A DNA stretch of 64,000 bases from Tricholoma matsutake (taxonomy: Eukaryota > Basidiomycota > Agaricomycetes > Agaricales > Tricholomataceae): positions 1,302,001-1,366,000 of the forward strand of contig AP026543.1 in the NCBI GenBank assembly GCA_026075535.2, read 5' to 3'. Each line of letters begins with the position of its first letter. The first letter of the stretch is position 1. Below the pieces are notes generated by a model, which saw nothing but the letters and a program-made list of their open reading frames with translations, ran no database searches and was not told the origin of the DNA. Positions 29,187-38,387 of the stretch are shown piece by piece. Both the position numbers and the translations under genes were made by a program.

Positions 29187-31551
29187 CACCATGGGAAAAC
29201 CTCGCAAGTCTCAAAAAGCCTCAGCTCCAGCACTGGCACACCTGTACCAGCACCCATGGCAACAAGGAATGGTCATCAGTGTACTTATACCACCAAGCAG
29301 ATGGAAAATGGTATGTATTTAAACTCTTGAGATCATGCAGCTGCTGATATTCCTCATAGTAATGACCCAGATGACCAGGGAGGATGCCACTAAAAAAAAG
29401 AAGTTTATAGCCATACTATGCGCAAACAAGAATTGGAGGAACACATGGGCTTTGCACCAAACCCAATCCTCCACTGTACTCAAGGCAAGTTTCTATTTTT
29501 CTTCTTAGTTGGGTATTATTTAATAGGCAAGTTGTCAGATGAAGGAGACAATGAATATGAAGAAGAAGACACATTTGTAAGTGCTCCAAGTATTTTTTCT
29601 GAGCCTGTTTTCACCTCACTCATTTTTAATTTTCAGTTTTGTGTATTACTGTTCCACCCCCTATCAAAACTGTCATCTGTGATGGACACACATTGTTCCA
29701 TTGTGTTCCAGCCAAGGAAAATGATGAGGTAGTTGGAACACCTGCGGTATACTTTTTTTGATACCTGTTTTATTGTAATTTTGGTGATAATTTTTTTTGC
29801 TAGCTGGAATCTGGACCCCCTCATCCATGGGGAGCTCTGGTTCACCATGCTCCTGTACTTATCCAGTTCCAGTTAGGATGGAGCAAGATTGTCCACCCTC
29901 ACAAGTCTCAGACAAGAAGAACCATGAGCTAGTTGGAACACCTGCAGTAAAACCTTTTTGACACCTGTTTTATTGAATTTTTGGTAATAATCTTTTTTTG
30001 CTAGCCTGAATCTGGACCCCCCCATCAACGGGGAGCTCAGGTAGCTGGAACACCTGTGGTATGATTTTTTTGACATCCATTTTATTGAACTTTTGGCAAT
30101 AATCTCTTTTGCTAGCCAGCAGAATCTGGATCCCCCCGTCCACATCCATGAGCTCTGGTTTGCCATGTTCCTGGAACTCCTTGTCCAGCTCCAGTTATGA
30201 TGGAGCATGAACATCTACATGGCAAGAACCAAACACCTCAAGTTCAATCATACTATGACCATGACATATCTTTTCACCCTTATGATCAATGTCATGAAGA
30301 AATTGATACTGCAGGTATGTGGATTTCATTCTGCATTATATATATATATATTACTGAGATTGTTTACTCATAGACCGTTGGATGCAATATGAAGAGCCAA
30401 GCAGCAATTTGGATTGTTCAAGTTTACCAACCTCTCTTGGTGTCTGAAAGTCACCACCTTCTAGACTGGATAGTGATACCATGGTGGTCATGAAGAGTGC
30501 ACACACTGGATCCACTGGGTCACAAGGCAGGGTTTGCATTGCAGATTTTGATGTGCTCTCTAAAGGCTTTCTTGAGGATGCTATAGGCATGTATCGTGCT
30601 GATATTACCACTTGGAATCCATTCCCCAACTGCCTCAAAGATCGTGATTTAGCAAATTCACAAAGGCTTGCTTGGAGAGGAATCTAAGCATGGAGTTCAA
30701 AGAAGATCATTTAAAACTGGTTTGTTTGCATGCTAAACATCATTATTCTCATTGGGGTGTTGACATCTCTCTTGCAGATCACATCATGGGCTCCTCAAAC
30801 TCGTGGTCACATCAAAACAATTGCAAAAGCTCTGGCAGAGTCTCTGTATGGGCTCAGTGTTGAAAAGGGAAAGTACACAAATTGGAACAAAGTTGAAGAT
30901 CTTCTAGAGCATTTCAGCTTTGTACATAAGGTAAGTTTGGCTTCTGCTTTTGCATACCTGCTTGCTGATCTACTGTTGTAGGATCCTATCAAACATACTG
31001 GGATCTACTGACATCCAATTGTTCAAGCTGTCATAAACAAGGCCTGGTTCTGGAGCAAAACTGATGACAGTGTGGCATACCCAGAATATTTGGATGGTGG
31101 AATCCCATTGGTTACTGTCACCATTGTTCTCACTGTGGTGTGCAAGAATGAGATTTTTTTGTCCCCTGGCCACCTCCTGAATTGCAATTCTTTAGGTTGA
31201 ATGTTGCCTCGATGAATGGGCAACAGGTGAATGTCAAAATGTCCCATTTTCAGCTACAGTCTATCAGCCAAAATCTGTGCAACATCTTAACTGACTCAAA
31301 GACTTCAAAGTGAAGACCAAGACTGGCCAAAACCATACCTTGTCTATGTGAGCATCTACTGAGTAATGCCAGGTGCATTCAGACTCTCTGTGATAGTGTT
31401 GTTCTCATCCTAGCTCTCTTGTATCTGCCGCAGAAAGCATGCCAAAGTCTCACCTAAGCCACTTGCAGGAGCTGGGGTATTAGAAGATGCTGATGTGGAG
31501 GATGCAAAGAGGGAGTGGCCAGATTTGGTGTTATCAGATGCTGATCAGTAG
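29187..31551 (+). CDS. Multi-exon DUF6532-like protein (probably decaying)
   Basis: The likely start is in TTTACACCATGGGAAAACC (ATG at 29189). Exons are small and separated by GT-AG introns of about 50-80 bp. Conserved parts: CIADFDVLSKGFLEDAIGMY (about 30535), WAPQTRGHIKTIAKAL and YTNWNKVEDLLEHFSFVHK (30790-30930), HPIVQAVINKAWFWSKTDD (about 31015), PEYLDGGIPLVTVTIVLT (31080) and VECCLDEWATGECQ (31197). This ordered set (N-helix block, HP-x-I/L-x-x-V-x-x-x-WF, then P-x-x-x-x-x-V-x-V-LT, then CxLDE-x-x-TG) fits the fungal DUF6532 domain. An acidic tail ends at a TAG near 31549. In-frame stops such as the TGA in GGATCTACTGACATCC suggest decay. Function is unknown. Confidence 0.55.
29722..30125 (+). 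repeat. Triplicated exon-intron cassette
   Basis: Three tandem copies (about 29725-29815, 29930-30005, 30040-30120) each consist of a donor region AGCTAGTTGGAACACCTG, a T-rich stretch with CCTGTTTTATTG, an acceptor TTTTTGCTAG, and the exon start (C)TGAATCTGGACCCCC. Copy-to-copy identity is high but not complete. Each copy would add a short Pro-rich exon to the DUF6532-like gene. Confidence 0.75.
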
Positions 31552-31809
31552 ATGATGTTATTTTTGAAGATGTATATATACTATATATATGTGTGTTTTC
31601 TTCCTATCCTGCCTATGGTCCTATGAACCTCTTCCTACTCTGCCTATGGGTACTATGAACCTCCACATCTGATTGCATATAGTGACCTATCGTGACCTAT
31701 CTACTGATCTCTATGCCTATGGCAACCTCCATATCCAGGACTTACCTACATTCCTATGAAACCTCTGGAGGCTCTGTAGCCCTATGGAGGTATCAACCAT
31801 TTCTCTGAT
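31552..31809. other. Non-coding, CCTATG-rich spacer
   Basis: Loose repeats of CTATGAACCTC and CCTATGG occur at 31600-31790. There is a short AT microsatellite at 31570-31590. No gene. Confidence 0.4.
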
Positions 31810-32095
31810 GTGGAATTGGATTAGCATAGTTCAAGGAAATCCCAGAGATAAGTGAATTGTTTGGCATTGAGGGCCTTCCTGAACATGTCTGCAATATTTT
31901 CACAGGTGTTGAGATAAGTAAGTTGCAGTTCATGTGATTGAGCACACTCATGGAGGAAGTGATATTTTATGTCAATGTGCTTGACATGGGAGTGAGGAGG
32001 AGATCTTCAGATAGGGTCTTAGAGCCTGTTTGGGTGCTGTTTATGGTTGCCACGCCTATGTCAGAAACAGGTTCTCACATGTTCTTGTTCAAGTG
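31810..32095 (-). pseudogene. Copia (Ty1) pol fragment, RNase H end
   Basis: The minus strand reads KHIDIKYHFLHECAQSHELQ, then LTYLNTCENIADMFRKAL and QFTYLWDFLELC followed by a stop. The HID-x-x-YHF..(L/I)-x-Y..T-x-EN-x-ADxFxKAL signature marks the C-terminal end of Copia polyproteins. Only this piece is visible, and the rest and the LTRs were not found nearby. Confidence 0.8.
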
Positions 32096-32125
32096 GAATG
32101 TAAATCAGCTTGGAGAGACAACTGA

Positions 32126-32838
32126 TTGATCAGATTACTTAATACTGATAGAAGACTCAGACAACAATCAAACTGTCTTGATTATCCTTTCATCCTCATG
32201 CCTCCCTTGTTCAACCAGCAAATCATTAATATTGTAATTCTTCTTGTCAGTGTCATTTTTCCAACCATCGAGTGGATTTTCTGTGCAATGCATCACATCA
32301 GACAACCATACCATACATCAATTCTGTCTGGTAAAGGCTGGGTCCAAGAACTTCTCCAGGGTCATCCTGAGTGCATCCATACAGAGCTAGGGATGCATGA
32401 ACCTGCCTTTAGACAAATGGTCTTTGAGTTATGTCATATGAGGCATTCAGACACAAAATATGTCTCATTGGAGGAACAATTGGCTATTTTTCTGTATATG
32501 TGTGTTACTGGCTTGACAATTCAGTATGTTGGAGAGCGATTTCAATGATCAAATGAAACAATTTCCAGGTGAGTAGAATATAAATTGTGGTATTTGATAA
32601 TCAGCCAATTGTTGTGTATTCAGAAAATGGCTTGCATTCTCTATTTTATTCAACATATATCCACCCACCTTCAGATTCTCCTTCACCATATCTCCAAAAT
32701 AATCCAAAATTTTGGGCTTTTTTAAAGGTGTAATTGGTGCAATTGATGGAAGTCATATTGCTCTTTTATGTCCTGCGGCAATGCATGCAGCATGTTGCAA
32801 TCAAAAAGGATTCATATCACAGAATTGCCTTTTCTGCT
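32126..32838 (+). pseudogene. PIF-Harbinger transposase, N-terminal half
   Basis: The frame holds RQPYHTSILSGKGWVQELL, then HPECIHTELGMHEPAFRQMV and SLEEQLAIFLYMCVTGLTIQ, then VGERFQ. After a probable intron come the block FFKGVIGAIDGSHIALLCP (first catalytic Asp, GAIDGSHI) and NQKGFISQNCLFC. These are the standard first half of fungal Harbinger (DDE_4) transposases. The reading ends at TTTCTGCT (32831-32838), where E4 begins. The second half is at 10526-11236 on the minus strand. Confidence 0.85.
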
Positions 32839-33172
32839 GAGGTCTTTACTGTGCCCTACATATTCTGAGCCAGTCCATGCAGAATTTGGCAGACTCTGCA
32901 TGGAGTAGCTCAGACTGGCTCAGACTGGCACCAAATCATTTGGCTCAAATGTCTATAGCAGTTACTCAGACTCCTAGAGAGTTCACATGGACTTTCATGG
33001 AGTCTGTGCTATTTTTGGACTTTGACTTGGAGTGTGCATGGATTTTTTCTGAGCAATGTCAATTTACTTGGACTAGGACAGACACATGTCCATATCAGTC
33101 CACATCAGTCCACCAGAGTCTACAGAATGTAATTATAGTCTAGGCTGATCACAGAAAAACTTTGTAGCCAAA

Positions 33173-33240
33173 GGGAATTGAATCCCAAGCCTTGCCATCA
33201 GGTAAAAATAGCTACAATTAACCACTAAGACATAGAGCTA
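33173..33240 (-). other. tRNA-like segment of E4 (left)
   Basis: The minus strand reads ATGTCTTAGTGGTTAATTG (A-box-like) and GGGATTCAATTCC (B-box-like). It is the close homologue of 3333-3400 in E1 and faces the left terminus. Confidence 0.6.
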
Positions 33241-33439
33241 TTGTAACAACAGGCAAACAATTACATTATGTAACTGCATGACTGTCACCTTGTGAACATG
33301 TCATCATGCAGCCACGATCAACAATGCCAGCACATCACCTCTACCACCACCACTGGTAATGATGCTGCTTCCTCCCTCCCTACTGGCTACTCCAAAAACA
33401 ACAATGGAAACAGGCCCAAATGACATTGTTGTCATTGGG

Positions 33440-34075
33440 GCCACTAGTAAGTGTTTTTTAAATGTTCTTTTTTTTGAACTAATTTTTCATGTTATGTTAT
33501 AACAACACTGTAGCCTCAAAACCATGACAACAGCCAATGCAGCCACCACCCCAGGGCCCAGAACCACCACTGCAAGCAACTGCTCATGGGGTAGGAATGG
33601 TCAACTCCAAAGGCAAAGCAGACAAAAAAAAAGCCCAAGAGACGTCAAACAATGTCTTTTGGGCTGTTAGTAAGTTTTTCTTTTCTTCTTACTTATTTTG
33701 TTACTAACTTTTTTAAGTATTAACTAGTACTTCTGATGATGTGCACCCAGAACCACCACCATGAGCAACTGCTTGTGGGGTGGGAACAGGCACAACTGCA
33801 ATGCAGGCCCAAACAATGCAAATTGCATTGTTTGGGCCCTAGGTAAGTTTTTTTTTGTTTCTTGTTTTTATTAACTGACTAATGTATTTTGTTTATCTCT
33901 AGGAACTATGCTACTGCCAATGATGCACATACCAACACGATGAGAGGGAGGGGACAACAAAGGGCGTCATTTGGGCCCTAGGTAAGTTTTTTTTTCATTT
34001 CTTGTTTTTATTAACTGACTAATGTATTTTGTTTATTTCTAGGAACTATGCTACTGCCAATGATGTGCATACCAA
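33440..34075 (+). repeat. Intron/exon payload of E4 with tandem duplication
   Basis: Introns: a donor at 33447 (acceptor lost), 33670-33717, 33843-33902 and 33982-34042. The last two are near-identical copies, each preceded by TTTGGGCCCTAG and followed by AGGAACTATGCTACTGCCAA. This shows a recent tandem duplication of about 139 bp that copied a whole exon plus intron. The hairpin GAGCAACTGCTTGTGGGGTG is near 33763. Confidence 0.7.
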
Positions 34076-34632
34076 CACGACCAGAGGGAATGTGATTGTC
34101 AATATACAGTATGTTTCAAGGAAATGGCAGCAGATGTAATGGTAATGAAATCAGTAGAGTTGGTGGAGTCAGTAGACAGTGACAGTGACAGTGACAGTGA
34201 GGAGGGTAGAGGGTTGGATCCTCAATCTCAATGGGTAGTGGTAACATGACAACAATGAGGGGGGGATAACAACAACAAGAGGGGGGCAGGGAACAACAAG
34301 AGGGGGCAGGGAACATTGAGAGGGGGGAATGACAATGGTGCAGGCAGGGAACAACAATGAGAGGGGGGGAAGACAACCAGAGGAAAGATGACCAGAGGGA
34401 GAGATGGATGACAACAAAGGAACACACCACCCACCCCACCTTGTGGGGTGGATCTCGGGTGGATGACACACCTGGCCATGCATGACCCATGCAACAACAA
34501 CAGGACACCACCACCAGGGAACCCAACAGTGGGCACCAACACACCAGGATGGCAGCCCCCTCCCTCCCCCTGCATTTTGCATGAGGTGGGTTTTTTCATT
34601 TTCATTTTCTTCATTTTCTTGTATTAGCCCTC

Positions 34633-35057
34633 TGTAAGGGGACTAGGGGGGGTGCCCTGTGTGTTCTCCTATTTTTTACATTTGTTCTATATTTTTCCTC
34701 ACTTCATTTCCTTCTATTCTTCATTTTCTATGATTTTTCCGGATTTTATTACTAATTTCCCTTTCTATCATGTTTGTGCATGTTGACAGTTTTATATTTA
34801 GAGGCAGAGCACCCCTTCCGACATCTACCCCTTGGTATGATGTCATTTGGCAGCTTTGATCTACCTATCTCCACCTTTTCTATTTTTAGGTTATTATTTG
34901 ATTTTTGCTGTCTTCACATATACTGGGCATTGGCAAAGGGATCCTTAGAGTTTTCTCTTTGGATTTCCCTTTGCTAGGTGCACCCCCAATCCCTGTAATA
35001 TGTAGTATAATTTTAACTTCAGATTTCCCTTTGCTAGAGGCTGAGGTTGCCCTTATA
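34633..35057 (+). mobile_element. 5' LTR of gypsy copy G1 (displaced)
   Basis: Begins TGTAAGGGGACTAGG and ends GGTTGCCCTTATA, 425 bp. Its left flank is CCCTC (34628-34632), equal to the inverse of GAGGG outside the 3' LTR at 11732-12152. It is therefore the 5' LTR of G1. Instead of gag, hAT-T sequence (GGTATCATATTTGCTG) follows directly from 35058. Confidence 0.85.
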
Positions 35058-36350
35058 GGTATCATATTTGCTGTAACTAAAGTAATGTTTTCCTTTTGTT
35101 CTTGATTAGAGTCTAATTGGTTTTAGTTATGAAAAATTGTTCAGAGTGTTTGTTCCAGCCCACAGTGCCACCAAAACTGGTTCAAAGAGATCTATGTAAC
35201 AATGAACCAAGCAATCGCAGGGGACAATGCAGAGAGCACAGCTCTAATGCTCATTTTAGATGTCAGAACACGGTGGTCATCAACACACCAAATGCTTTGT
35301 GTGTGATTTTTACTTACTTTTGGAATGTCTGCCTGAATCAGAAATTATATGAAACTCAGGCCATGCACTTGATTATCATAATGCTATTGATTCATTTGTG
35401 ACTCGGAACTGAGATCTTCATCAATATGAACTATCCAAAGATGACTGGACATCAATTATGCTTGTCTCCTCTTGGCTGAAGTCATTCTGCAGTGCCACAA
35501 CACAGATGACCACTACAAAGATCCCAATGCTACCTATGACACATGCTATCTTCCATGGTCTCCAGGAAGAGATCAAGGAGATCTTACAAAATCTTCCTAC
35601 TAGTGTTTCTTCCAGTATCAAGCAGGGGCTCATTGACATGCACACAAAACTCAGTGATTACTATCATAAGTATGACAAATCCCCTTTCTATACTTGGGCT
35701 GCTTGTATGTAACTTGTTTGGTTCTAATCTGGTTCTACTGACAGTTTTCCAGTAGTTGATCCTCACATCTCTTATGAAGGAATGAAGCTTGATTTTGCAG
35801 GTGACCATTCACTGGCCACATATCTTGAATCATCAAAGAGCAATCTGTATGATTACTATGAGACTCACTATGCTGATAAGCATCCAGCACTGTCTCAAGT
35901 GACAAGCTCTGTGCCTGGTCAATCAGTTGATGTTTCAGCTCCTCCTCACTCCCTCAAAAAAATTTTACATCACACTTTCAGTGGAAGGTGAAGGCAGCCA
36001 TCAACAAACTGGATGAATTCTTCAAGCTTCCTCAAGAGGATTTTGACACCTGCAATCCAATTCATTGGTGGATGGGTCGCTGTGCTCAATTTCCCAACTT
36101 GTTTTGGCTTGTGTGGGACATTCTTTGCATTCCTGGTTGCATGCTGTTATCATTCAAAGGTTTTTCAGCTGATAATGAATTATGATATAGGATCTGCTGT
36201 GGCCACTGAGTGGATTTTCTCAGGAGGTCGTGACACAATCTCATTGCGATCGGCAAGTCTTCAGCCAGAAACTATCAAGGTACTAATGCTTGTTAAAATG
36301 ACACTTCATCTTGCACATGCTAAGTCCACAGCTGCCTTGCATCGTTGACT
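35058..36350 (+). pseudogene. hAT transposase (hAT-T), C-terminal half
   Basis: After a likely acceptor (GTTCTTGATTAG, 35098-35109) plus-strand frames read ILDVRTRWSSTHQML, then SWLKSFCSATTQMTTTKIPM, HAIFHGLQEEIKEILQNLP and LSDYYHKYDKSPFYTWAA. An intron with GTATGTAACTTG to GTTTTCCAG-like ends follows, then YEGMKLDFAGDHSLATYLES. Last are LDEFFKLPQEDFDTCNPIHW and the C-terminal hAT block TEWIFSGGRDTISLRSASLQ. Several shifts and stops are needed. This half fits the N-terminal half at 18853-20721 with no repeated domain, so the two are one gene. Confidence 0.85.
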
Positions 36351-36553
36351 ATAGCTGTGCACTGCTGGGTCTTATATATCAATTTAATACATAGTTATAT
36401 TTCCATGGACTGTAATATGGCTGTATTAGTAACCATACCATACTGTCAGAGCCTAGGAGTGTTGAATATATGGATGGTATACAGTCTACTGTATCTGTCA
36501 AACCACCGTGGATTGTATGGCCATGGCCATAATATGGATGGTGTGCAGCCCTA
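36351..36553 (+). mobile_element. hAT-T element, 3' terminus
   Basis: Non-coding tail of hAT-T ending GGTGTGCAGCCCTA at 36553. Subterminal repeats of CCATGGCC/ACCATACC correspond to those at 21680-21830. The flank GTGGCATC resembles the flank beyond the other end (inverse GGTGCATC). Confidence 0.6.
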
Positions 36554-36710
36554 GTGGCATCCATGGATCATCCATGGGTATCCATATGAATACTACTATT
36601 TTTTATGCTCTCAAATGCTCTAATATATGTATTATGGACTATTAAAATGGTTTAGCAAGGTCAATTACCTGCTGGAGTCCCTTGTTGGCAGTTGGCACTA
36701 GTGTTGGCAC

Positions 36711-37083
36711 TAGTGTTGCCATGACTTCAAGTCAGACTTTTTAATTGCTGTATATCTCTATAAGTACATTATCATAGAATGCAAACTAATTGGCTCTGGG
36801 TACATATTTGTTGCCGCTATCGACCAATCCAGAAATTACATAAACCAGATTACTACATCTTGAGTTATTGACTGACTAAGATTCCGACCTTTTTGATGTA
36901 CAAAAGTAGGAATCTTAGTCTGTCAATAACTCAACATCTAGTGATCCGATTTACGTACTTTTTGGATTGGTCGATAGCGGCAATAAATAGGTACCCAGCA
37001 CCAATTAGTTTGCACTCTACGATGATGTACTTATAAAGATATACAGCAATTAAAATGTCCGACTTGAAGTCATGGCAACACTA
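36711..37083. mobile_element. 373-bp hairpin MITE, TAGTGTTGCC family
   Basis: A near-perfect palindrome with arms of about 175 bp meeting around 36897. The ends are TAGTGTTGCCATGACTTC and its inverse. An 8-bp duplication GTTGGCAC/GTTGGTAC (36703-36710, 37084-37091) flanks it. Arm sequence differs from the 26315 copy except at the termini. Confidence 0.9.
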
Positions 37084-37233
37084 GTTGGTACACATGATGT
37101 TATTTATTATACTGAGTAAAATTTGTACTTAAGACTGCTTCTTTTAATCAAGAAATGGTTTTACACCAATAAATATTACTTTGAAACCTTCCAAATACAT
37201 CTGAAATACCATAGGAATTTGTACAATTACAAT

Positions 37234-37952
37234 TCAAGTTCTCCATAACCTGGATTCCTCATCTGTCTCTTCTAACTCATCTTCCAACTCAGTCTCATCA
37301 ACTTCTTTCTGAGGTCCCACCTGCTCTTCACTTCCCATTTGCTTCTGAACAATCTTAATGGTTTCTGAAAGTCCTGGATAGAGTGGAGTTTTGGCCCAAG
37401 ATCCAACTGCAACTTGAGCCTTGAAGGTCTGTGGGCTAGTGTTATGCTGAAGGTGATTGATCTCAAGCCTTCCAACTGAGAATGCATGTTCAGCATCCAC
37501 TGATGATGCTAAAAGAGTGTCTGAGTAGGAGCAAAAATGAGAATTATTACACTTACCTGGTGCTGAGCAAAAATCAAGCCCCATCTTTGCTAACCAAGGT
37601 CGCTGATCAATAGCTTGATGCCAGTACTTCATGATTCCTCCAGCCTCCTTGATAGTTGAAAGCCAGATGACTGGATCTGCCAGATAAGTTGCAATAGTAT
37701 CTGGATCTTGATTTTCCTCTGGTTCTGTTGCAACAACCCACTTGGACTTGGCCTGAAAAGAAAATACAGTAAGTCTAGGATTTGGCAGCATAAATTAAAG
37801 CTCACCTTGCCCCTGTGAGGAGCAGGGGCAGGAGGCAATGCCTCTGAGTCCTCTCCCTTGTATGTTTCATTGCAACGCTCAATAACCATCTTCTTGATAT
37901 CTCATATTTGTGCTGCTGTCCAACCATGGTCTTTGAACCATTTCAGTTTCTT
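37234..37952 (-). pseudogene. Second hAT-like transposase, C-terminal part
   Basis: The minus strand reads LKWFKDHGWTAAQI and DIKKMVIERCNETYKGEDSE, an intron, then KSKWVVATEPEENQDPDTIA and YWHQAIDQRPWLAKMGLDFC. A second intron (GTAAGTGTAA to CTCTTTTAG) precedes SSVDAEHAFSVGRLEINHL and acidic residues to the stop. LAKMALDFCSAPATS-x-x-x-ERAFS is the conserved dimerisation block of this fungal hAT lineage. Here SSVDAEHAFS replaces the usual E-RAFS. The N-terminal part is cut by the LTR of G2 at 37953. Confidence 0.75.
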
Positions 37953-38387
37953 TATAAGGGCAACCTCAGCCTCTAGCAAAGGGAAATCTAAAGTTAAAAT
38001 TATACTACATATTACAGGGATTGGGGGCACACCTAGCAAAGGGAAATCCGAAGAGAAAACTCTAAGGATCCCTTTGCCGATGCCCAGTATATGTGAAGAC
38101 AACAAAAATCAAATAATAACCTAAAAATAGAAAAGGTGGAGATAGGCAGATCAAGGCCACCAAATGACATCATACCAAGGGGTAGATGTCGGAAGGGGTG
38201 CTCTGCCTCTAAATATAAGACTGTCAACATGCACAAACATGATGGAAAGGGAAATTAGTAATAAAATCTGGAAAGATCATAGAAAATGAAGAATAGCAGG
38301 AAATGAAGTGAGGAAAAATATAGAATGAACATAAAAAATAGGAGAAACACACAGGGCACCCCCCCTAGTTCCCCTAGTCCCCTTACA
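37953..38387 (-). mobile_element. 3' LTR of gypsy copy G2
   Basis: On the minus strand it starts TGTAAGGGGACTAGG and ends GGTTGCCCTTATA, about 435 bp with a small duplication near its start. The purine tract CTTAGAGAGGGGGTAA lies just inside (38388 on). No matching second LTR was found at the far end. Confidence 0.9.

Larger units (their letters stand above)
32839..34632 (+). mobile_element. Composite hAT-like element E4, left part
   Basis: It starts GAGGTCTTTACTGTGCCC right after TTTCTGCT. It contains the outward tRNA-like segment (33173-33240), an intron payload and a G/A-rich region. It stops after CCCTC (34628-34632) where a gypsy LTR begins. The sequence at the break (TTAGCCCTC) matches E1 at 4814-4822, where the hairpin array follows. 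In E4 that array is 23 kb away at 11580-11731. Confidence 0.85.

Noticed and set aside
35117..35401. A separate 94-residue gene.
   Set aside because: It lies out of frame with the hAT-T sequence (ILDVRTRWSSTHQML) encoded by the same DNA.
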